Source of the DNA: Phragmites australis
Taxonomy: Eukaryota; Streptophyta; Magnoliopsida; Poales; Poaceae
Assembly (NCBI RefSeq): GCF_958298935.1
Contig: NC_084921.1
Location: 44,735,001 to 44,799,000 of the forward strand
DNA length: 64,000 nucleotides
Direction of reading: 5' to 3'
The translations under genes and the position numbers were made by a program. Shown here one piece after another: positions 56,558-64,000 of the stretch. The notes under the pieces were generated by a model. That model had not been told where the DNA came from. It saw only the letters and a list, made by a program, of their open reading frames with translations, and did not search any database. The first letter of the stretch is position 1; the number at the start of each line of letters is the position of its first letter.

Positions 56558-59379
56558 CTAGTTACATGCTCGTGCGTTGTAATAGGATAATAATTAAGTA
56601 TGCAGAGATGATCTATGTATATGATGCTTTAAAAGGATGAGCACATATTTCTTTAAAGGTTAATAGGTGAATGTATGTGTATTGTTATGAAACCCAAATA
56701 AACTACATATGTTATGAATCACAAATTAAATCTGGAGTGAAGGCGGAGATCAGGCGAAGGAGCTCGAAATGCTGCTGCATGGACGAGTTTCAGGGTAATG
56801 CGTAATTAGTGGGAGACACAGATTTGGCAACTTACCTTGATTATTTGAGAAATTAAGCCAATGACAAGATGAGGCTGCCAGCAAATAGGAAAAAAAATGG
56901 TCAATAAGATCACCAAGAGACTTGCATGAATGCTTTAACATATAACAGTATAACTTGATTGATTCTCTCATTGTACGTTGTAAACAAATTTCAACTATCT
57001 TAGTCGTAATTGCTAGCATAACAAGAAGGCAAAGGAACAATGAGACAAACCATATGTTACCACTTCAACTTTAATATCGATGATTGTTCCATCCATGATG
57101 GTCAAGTGGCAACCACCAACAAGCATGAAGTACTGACATGAAACTAAAAAAAAAAAACTTAAAGACAGGCGACAGGTAATGTTTTATGATCTTGCACATC
57201 ATATGGACTTCACACTAATATATCCTCACAACAACCTCTAAAACAGCCTAAGTACACAACTAAAAAGGAAACAATGTAAACGTTCATGACTGCTTTACTC
57301 TGAATCTCATGATGTAACTCATAAATATGCATGTGATGATCATTGATCACAGAGAAATCAGGGGAACATAAATCCTTACAAATTGCTACATTCTATAAGA
57401 CTTAACAATATAATATATTTAACATTGAGAGCAATAGCAATGTACGAGATCTCTACTCAAGAAGTTACCGACAACTAAAAGAGTTTGTGTTGATGGCATA
57501 GTACAAATGAAAGACAACATGATCACTAAGAATTTCATAAAACAGTCTGATCCCAAGCATATATCATTTCTAATTCCAAAGCATGCTATTTTCGTAGATC
57601 AGACAAGGCCGTATAGATGAAACCCTCACAGTACATGTACCAAAGCAGAAAAATAAAATAAAATGAAAATATATAGGAGCATATTGCAACAAGATGTTGC
57701 TCTTCATGCAATCTCACAATTTTTCACAACAAAGTTCTCAATCTCCCTTATCTTTTACCTCAACTTCTTTATAGTCCTTAACAACCAAATAAATAGGAGA
57801 AAGTAATTGTTGCAAGTGTGCCAAACTAAAATGGAGCTATGCACATTATTGAAGGCGAGTGGATAATGGAGAAATGTGCAGTTATCACTTACCAAGAAAA
57901 TATCCTACATCTAGTGCTATGGTGTTAACACCACACCATACCAGCTCCTGTGCAGGGGTGTCCTGGCTTGCTGCCATTGCCGACTCTATCATGGTGCCAC
58001 CCATGAAGAGCCTACACTAGCAAATACGATGGGGCCATAAGCTGCTTCTTCTCAACAAGTAATCCAAGATCACCTCTTGAAAGTTCAGGTATTGATGGGC
58101 GGCTACCCTTAGTTCGAGCGGGTCAATGATGATTCAAATTTGTACAGAAAGCTTTAACTAGGATCAGTATGACATGCAACGATTCCTCCAAGCTGCAGCT
58201 CTTGCTCCTGTTTGAGTAAATCATACATGAACAGGCTTAGATCACATGACACAAAAAAAGGAGTCAATGAAGCAGTTTAGAATTAATACCAATTACCAAT
58301 GGATTCACGGTTTCATAAAGTAAAAAAAGGGGAACTTTTTAAGCATTTTATCAAACCTTCTCCCATCTTTGTAGTCATTTACTCCTCCTTAATAGATTGA
58401 TTTTACAGATAATTGCTAGCTGCTTGCAGCCGACTTGCATGTTGCCACCGCTGACCAACTCACCGTGAACTCCTGCCGAGTAGCGGCTCCCTGCCTGCCT
58501 ATCACTATGCGAAATCAACTCTGCTTGCCTTCATCCCTAACACGAGTGGATGGAGGTCAAAAGAGATGGGAGTGATTTGAGGAGGGGGTGTACTTAGAGA
58601 CCGGAGGTCAATGCTTGAAGTTGCGCTACCCATATGAGACCAACACCCGGTGGCACAATGAAGGACCGCCCAAATCAATGTTGCTCCTGGCTGAATCAAG
58701 CTTCACGAGTCCAAAAACGCACTGCTCCTACCGGATTGAGCACCACGAGTCCAAATCGATGATGCTCTGCTACCTCTCGCGGCTCGAATTGATGCTGCGC
58801 CCCGCCGGAATCCAAGCTCCTCCACAAGTTGGAGTGAGAGATGCCCTCGCCCATCGCCCATCGCCCATCGCGGGAAGGAAGAAGAAGGCGAGAGGCTTCA
58901 TCAGATGAAGGAATGGGAGCCGTTGCGGCGACTATACTTAGGGCAGACGAGGACGCACGAGTGCAGCAACAGGTGGGGGAGGACGTAGACAAATTGATGC
59001 ATGAATCGGTCTGTGGAGGGGAGCAGGGTACTGAGAAGATATCGTTGCGGTTGTTGCTGCGGAGAGGGAACTGGCGACCTTTCTGCGGTGCTAGCGCGGT
59101 GGTGTCACAGAGGTGTGGGCAGGCGGAGGGAGGTGCGGGCGGGCTGGGCAGCAGATGGAGGAAAAACGGATCGAGGAAAAAGCGAATCGAGATCTAAGAA
59201 GAAAAAATGGGAGCAGAAAAAAATTGCATTAAAAAACTTGATGCGGGATGGAAGGAAATATACTGTTTTTTTATAAGTAGGAGAGATTTAGGGGTGGGTG
59301 TGGGATTCAATGTGAGTGTTGGATTCATGGGATTCAAGGTGGGCGCGAGATTTATTGGAGACTTTTTAATTAGTAGAGA
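56558..59379 (-). mobile_element. Non-autonomous Helitron (2.8 kb)
   Basis: Read on the minus strand the element begins TCTCTACTAATTAAAAAGTC at 59379, preceded by a host A. It ends CGCACGAGCATGTAACTAG at 56558, followed by a host T. TC start, CTAG end and an A/T target without duplication are the Helitron rules. The 3' GC-rich stretch is a degenerate form of the usual terminal hairpin. There is no Rep or helicase. A GC-rich block at 58500-59200 has overlapping frames on both strands and may be a captured gene fragment, but I recognise no domain. Confidence 0.72.
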
Positions 59380-59529
59380 TAGTATAATAGAGGATCAAAT
59401 TATTCATTATCCATTGCATTGTTTGATTGTATATTTATACAAGATGAAGGGATAGAAGTTGCAGTTAGGGAAAACATCCATCCCAACAGACAACAATAAC
59501 CACTAAGAGCAGTTAGGAAATTGATTAAC

Positions 59530-60020
59530 TGTAACACCCCCCCCCCCCAAAAAAAATCAATTTTGCTATATGTATATAACTCAATAAAAACTCCTAAAAA
59601 ACCCTATAGAAAAATATGAGAAGAAATATAATCGTAATATGACATAAAAACTCCTTAAAACTCAATGAGAAAAATATTAGAAGAAAATGATATGATATAT
59701 ATAAATACTGATTTTAATATTGCCTCATTAAAAACCTTATATTAGAAATCATTATGATAAACTCATAAATGAAAAGAGTATAATATTCATGATCTAATGA
59801 TCGTTAATAGGTTATAATTTAAGAGTTTACTCTCCTAAACATTGGAAATCCTGAATTCATCTCATACCAATTCCATGAACTTATTTCTGGAATATAGATG
59901 TTGGTAAAGATTTTATAAATAAATATGCTAGATTTTCACAAGACTTTGTTTGCAAAATATTAATTTTCCACTTTTCTGTAATTTGTGGGTGATTTTCACA
60001 AGACAGAATTGTGCGGCAAA
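59530..60020 (-). pseudogene. Copia remnant: end of RNase H and flanking noncoding DNA
   Basis: On the minus strand 59995-59870 encodes INILQTKSCENLAYLFIKSL, PTSIFQ and HGIGMR, the end of a copia RNase H, with stops. Beyond it (to 59530) is the TAATGAGGCAATATT and TCTCATTGAGTTTTAAGGAG type of sequence found in copia 3' regions. A run of 16 C followed by A lies at 59537-59560. No LTR pair or TSD was found. Confidence 0.6.
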
Positions 60021-61800
60021 AATGAGTGATAAATGGCTCGATGAATTGATGGTATGCTACACTGAAAAGGAGATATTTAGAAGTATTAGCAATAAAACAA
60101 TCATAAACAATTTGAAGATATGAAAAAACGTCATATCTTAGTGCCTCAAACTAAATTAGTGGTATGCTCCATTCTCTTATAATGTTTATAATAATTTTGA
60201 AACTAGAAAAAATCTTATATTGCTTATTTACCGTGTTTTATGTATATATCTCTCCTCATGAAGATTAAAGAATATTGGGATATCGTCACACATTATCCAT
60301 TGGTTTGGTAATTTTTACTATCATATGGCATATCTGTCTTTTATTATTAATTCTTGATGTGTTTCTTATTTTCTTCAGATATGTTTGTGTAAGATATTGT
60401 TTTGAACTAGCTGATTGTTTATTAAGCACTTAAGCCTAATCCCCTAACAATTTATGATGAATCTGCCCCTAGGAGGAGGGTACCAGGTGCTCCAGCTCTA
60501 CCAGCTCATAAAGAGGAAGAGGCCCAGACGGAGAAATCCCCTCTAACGACCACTAATCCACAAGCTCCCTCCGACGAGCACTGGACGCAGAAGAGTGGGA
60601 TCTCACGCACCAAATGGAGGAGGAGAGGGGGCCGTGGTGAGAGCAAGAGAGAGAGCTTGGGATTGAGGTGACACAAACGATAGGAAGAGGTAACCCTATC
60701 GAGTCGCCTAGCTAGGGTTATACGAGCACGGACAAAGTCACATGTGTGACGTCAGACTCCCTGTTGACTAGATTTTTTGGCGTGCCAAACAGCCTTGGTT
60801 AGGGGTGCCTTTTTCATTATCAGGGCCTAGTTACACGGGCTACGCAAGAAAACCAAACACAATAGGTGTGATTGGTTGCCCAAGTGAGTCTTGCTCGCAT
60901 GGATAGTATATACATGTTGAGTAGAGTTATATTTGTTGAAAAAAAGAGTGTTTGGTTGATTATATTTGTCTTGACATGCTGAGCTAAGTTTCTGTTTAGT
61001 TGATTGAATTTAAGGCCACATAACAGATGCAAGAGTTGAAACTGTGATTGATTGCTTGCTTAGAGATTTGTGACACTGACAAGTGAACCCGTCTGTATGA
61101 ACGGATGCAAGAAGCTATATCTATTGGGTTAGACTGTGTGCAGGGATGGAGCCAAGGAGAGACTAGTAGGATCCTCCTATGACTGATGATTTCCTCTATG
61201 TAACATAAAATCTTTTATGTATAATAATAAAATTCCTCTATTTGGCACCCCTAATACTCAATTCATCCTAATTGGCTCCCCTTTGATTTTGTTCTAGCTC
61301 CGTTCCTAACTGCGTGCATACATTTACATCATCGAGTAAATTGAAACAATATATAGTAACAACTAAATATATTTCTCTAAAATTATATGTATCTACCCAA
61401 AAAATTGCTGAAGTATAAAGGACCACACATAATGCGCACCTAGCAAACCTGGCTAGGGCTTAGCCACCCAACTAAACAGCACCTAATCTACTCTGCTACA
61501 CGTCAGCAGCGCACCGAGACTCCCAGAGCTCAACTAACGCGCGCAAGCGGGCGAGCGCCTTTCGGCCTCGGCCAGCTCGCGTCGTTGTCCGGGCCGGCCC
61601 GTGGGGCCGACTTTTCGGTAGGTCGCGCGCGCCGCCCGGCCCCCGGCGTGGCGACGCCACCGCCAGCAGCGCCGCCACCAAGTCCACCGCTCCCTCGCCT
61701 TGGTTTCGTTTTTGGCTGCTTCCGGGGGTGGGAATCGATCAAACATATAGCGCTGGGATGGAGAGGCAAGTGGTCGGTGCTCGCCACCTTTCCGCCTCAT
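60021..61800. other. Intergenic DNA upstream of the DUF593 gene
   Basis: Mostly AT-rich with no gene. A GC-rich block at 61490-61720 precedes the next gene and is probably its promoter; minus-strand frames there are low complexity. A stretch at 60820-61480 with CCAAACA and TTTGGTTG-like motifs may be an old MITE but its ends do not pair. Confidence 0.45.
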
Positions 61801-62922
61801 CATCATCTGCTAATTAGCTAGCTTGCTTAGCCACCTTTTTGGCCGCTTCTCCAGACAGGACCGCCCGCCATCGTCCGTAGATCGGGATCTCGCGGGGTTG
61901 ACTCGCCAGGTGCGCGTTCTTGCTGATTTTTGGGTTTGGGTCGACGCCAGGTTTTTATTTTGGGTTTCCCTTCCTGCTTAGCTTCGAGCTTGATCGCTTA
62001 GCTTCTGAGCTTGGGGGAGCTTGGCGTTGTTGTTTCTAGTTCCGTTGTTGTGTTGGATGGCGTTAAAGTCTCGTCAACCCGATTCTGTGCTGCGGACGAG
62101 CACGGAGCTCAGTGGCAGCGCCCGAGGTTGGGCCCGAGCCGGCGGGGTTCGAGCCCCTCGTCCCGCACCGCGCCGTGGGAAGCGCCGTTCAAAAAAAAGA
62201 AAAGAAAAAAAGAACCCGATTCTGTGCTGATCATGGAAAGTTCATAGGGAAGCTAAGTGGTGAACTTAATTGGAAACTAGGATTCCCATTCTGCTGACTA
62301 GAATTGTGCTAATTTTGTGTTTTGGTTGGGATTTAGCTGTTTTTCTTGCCTGAGTTTAGTTGGTTCTGGAACTTTCTAAAAGCATAGCTCTGAAGAAGTT
62401 TCAGCCTACTATTGGGATCAATTCGTCCTTCTGTGAATTGTGTGATATCTTGAATCCAGTTCTTCAATTTGTCCTGCAACACTATTCTCATGCTTTATGA
62501 AGTTTGTCCTTCAGCAAAATTTTGATGTGTTTTTTGTTGCTTCCTATTCATCTGACATAAGTGGCGTGTGTTTACTTGGACTTGTGCTTTCGATACTCTC
62601 TTGGTCCTGGGTATCTGTCATTGCCATTACGGTTGATGCGGGACGCTTTTACTTTATGTTATCTAGTGGTTCTCCAGAGTCAAGCCTGGTGTTGGGGCTT
62701 TAATAATTCGCCAAAATATTCTCAAGGCCTTTGATCGTACTGAACTTTGATTTCGATAGCTCCCATAAGCTCTTGTTAATTTTATCAGGCAGTAGATATT
62801 CGATAGTACTGAAATTAAACGCTTACTTTTCTCATTAACTTGGTTTGATGCCTTGTAGCAATCTTATACTTCAACGCCAACCACCTTTGACCAATCCTGG
62901 AAGATTGAGTACACTGCTGGAG
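61801..62922 (+). other. 5' UTR exon and long leader intron of the DUF593 gene
   Basis: A donor CGCCAG-GTGCGCG at about 61910 and an acceptor TTGTAG-CAATC at about 62860 bound an intron of about 950 bp in the leader. The coding exon then has 62 bp of leader before the ATG. The intron contains a SINE (62093-62212). Leader introns often support expression in grasses. Confidence 0.55.
62093..62212 (+). mobile_element. Short tRNA-derived SINE with perfect 17-bp TSD
   Basis: Direct repeats AACCCGATTCTGTGCTG lie at 62076-62092 and 62213-62229 and are identical. Between them are a box A (GAGCTCAGTGGCAGCGCC), a perfect box B (GGTTCGAGCCC, about 62145) and an A-rich tail (A8GA4GA7G). Only about 120 bp long. 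The perfect duplication suggests a recent insertion into the leader intron. Confidence 0.88.
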
Positions 62923-63999
62923 ATGGGTACAAGGATGCCAATCTTACGCAGAGTATCAAGTGCACTTTCAACGGCGTTTCTCGAGTGGATCTTGATGCTG
63001 CTGCTATTCATTGATGCGGTTTACAGCTTCTTGGTCACTAGATTTGCCCGTCTCTGCAGATTACCAGCACCATGCCCTTTCTGCTCGAGGCTTGATCACG
63101 TCCTGGGTAACGAGAAACCATGCTTCTATAGGGAATTGATCTGCAAAACTCACAAGTCAGAGATTTCATCCTTGGCCTTCTGCCGCCTCCACCAGAAGCT
63201 TGCGGGTGCAAAAAGTATGTGTGAAGGGTGCTGTGAGAAAGCAAACGACGATGGCAAAATACATGAATCTGTGATGGATAGTGATCAAGGAAATGATGAT
63301 GTGCTGAATTCCCCTCCTACAATAATTTGTTCATGCTGTGGGCAGCATTTTAAACAACGTAGCATAGCCTTGTCCTCTAGAAAGATTGCAGAGTTAGAGC
63401 CTACTGAAGCTGTTGGCTCACCAAAGATTTACACAGATTATTCTATAGCAGGTCAAATGGATGAGTCTTTGGAACCTAAAGATATTTACCACCAGAGTGA
63501 CTATACGTCTCATGAGATACATAGTGTGCCACAGATGACATCTGACTCCGAGGTTGAGGTTCCTTGTGCTGATGATGGCAAAAGTTCACAACCTCATGAT
63601 GCCAATGTTATGGAGGTAGACCTGCATGAAGATGCAACTTTTGAACTACCCACTATTCCTTCCCCTGTGGTGGTCAAGGAATCTGAAAGAAATGTCCAGA
63701 AGGAACTTATTGTTGCTGACTCCCATGGTACCTCTTTGGCATGTCCTGTTGCGGACGATCATCCTGATTGTGGAATCAATGGGGACCAAATGGAACAAAA
63801 AGATAGCTTATCGAGAAAATGGGCATCCCAGCATGATCCAGTACTTGTTACAGAAGATTCAAGTCTAAAAGGTAAATTTTGTTTCCCAAACCGGGACGGT
63901 TACCTCTACTTCCACTTCTTTTCATTTGATAGATCCTGTAATAGGATAATCATGCAGATGCCGTTGCTTCACAAATTCCAGTTGCATCAAGTTGTGAGC
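62923..63999 (+). CDS. Zein-binding/myosin-binding (DUF593) protein, 5' part
   Basis: The ATG at 62923 opens MGTRMPILRRVSSALSTAFL. A membrane segment follows (about residues 22-42: LEWILMLLLFIDAVYSFLV), then a conserved Cys motif LPAPCPFCSRLDHVLG, a second cluster (LICKTHKSEISSLAFCRLHQ ... MCEGCC) and IICSCCGQHF. The remainder is acidic and Ser/Asp-rich. The first coding exon ends at 63871 (AAAG-GTAAAT), an intron 63872-63957 ends CATGCAG, and exon 2 starts DAVASQIPVASSCEL in frame and leaves the window. Plants' DUF593 (GTD-binding) proteins such as FLOURY1 and the MyoB receptors anchor in membranes and bind zeins or myosin XI through a coiled coil. That coiled coil would lie beyond the window. 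There is no stop in the visible part. Confidence 0.85.
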   Translation, partial: MGTRMPILRRVSSALSTAFLEWILMLLLFIDAVYSFLVTRFARLCRLPAPCPFCSRLDHVLGNEKPCFYRELICKTHKSEISSLAFCRLHQKLAGAKSMCEGCCEKANDDGKIHESVMDSDQGNDDVLNSPPTIICSCCGQHFKQRSIALSSRKIAELEPTEAVGSPKIYTDYSIAGQMDESLEPKDIYHQSDYTSHEIHSVPQMTSDSEVEVPCADDGKSSQPHDANVMEVDLHEDATFELPTIPSPVVVKESERNVQKELIVADSHGTSLACPVADDHPDCGINGDQMEQKDSLSRKWASQHDPVLVTEDSSLKGKFCFPNRDGYLYFHFFSFDRSCNRIIMQMPLLHKFQLHQVVS

Positions 64000-64000
64000 T

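Noticed and set aside
60820..61480. MITE near the DUF593 gene
   Set aside because: CCAAACA-type motifs hinted at a Tourist-like element but the two sides do not form inverted repeats and no TSD was found.
62100..62170. tRNA gene
   Set aside because: Box A and box B are present, but a cloverleaf is not completed and the unit has an A-tail and TSD, so it is a SINE.

Overview
This is a plant nuclear window, most likely from a grass (Poaceae). Plant-type features are GT-AG introns, GC-rich first exons, a Tat-type Ty3/gypsy element with an antisense gene, Mutator, Helitron, Stowaway and SINE elements, and four host genes of plant families. Most of the DNA is transposon. Its history can be read because most target-site duplications (TSDs) survive.

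1-4.1 kb: a small hAT-like element, a LINE ORF2 remnant, a tRNA-derived SINE, then a broken bHLH transcription-factor gene. 4.14-17.95 kb: a complete but dead Tat-lineage Ty3/gypsy element (TSD ATACC). It has gag-pol on the + strand and a spliced antisense gene with its own TATA box on the - strand. It sits inside an older AT-rich repeat that resumes at 17.95 kb and runs to about 21.05 kb. 21.05-23.3 kb: a broken minus-strand gene of the plant P-loop kinase family that includes calmodulin-dependent NAD kinase (NADKc). It is cut at its 3' side by the AT-rich repeat and carries a probable solo LTR in an intron. 23.57-29.94 kb: a Ty1/copia element (TSD GGAAC) whose reverse transcriptase is truncated and followed by an inverted piece of a Ty3/gypsy element.

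30.49-45.97 kb: a 15.5-kb Mutator-like element (MULE) with a 9-bp TSD (CAAGACGTG) and terminal inverted repeats (TIRs) of about 780 bp. From left to right it carries a MURA-like transposase gene, a plant-mobile-domain (PMD) gene, a spacer, and a convergent minus-strand gene with GRF-like zinc motifs. Each outer gene appears to start in a TIR with an untranslated exon, as in maize MuDR. Two LTR insertions split the MULE genes exactly (TSDs GATGC and GCAGG). Both TIRs and the spacer between the convergent genes carry arrays of one 25-bp dyad: GTCRCGCCA, 7-base loop, TGGCGYGAC. I count about 17 copies. This is the most striking structure in the window.

46.4-50.8 kb: an apparently intact six-exon minus-strand gene for a 931-residue nuclear protein with a C-terminal Plus-3 domain, TZP-like. 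52-61 kb: a Stowaway-type MITE, a solo LTR related in its ends to the Tat element, another MITE, a 2.8-kb non-autonomous Helitron and a copia remnant. 61.8 kb to the end: the 5' part of a plus-strand gene for a membrane-anchored zein-binding/myosin-binding (DUF593) protein. Its long 5'-UTR intron contains a young-looking SINE with a perfect 17-bp TSD.

Only the Plus-3 gene and the DUF593 gene look functional. The bHLH and kinase genes, and every transposon protein gene, carry stops, frameshifts, deletions or insertions. All homology calls come from reading motifs by eye; no database search was possible.
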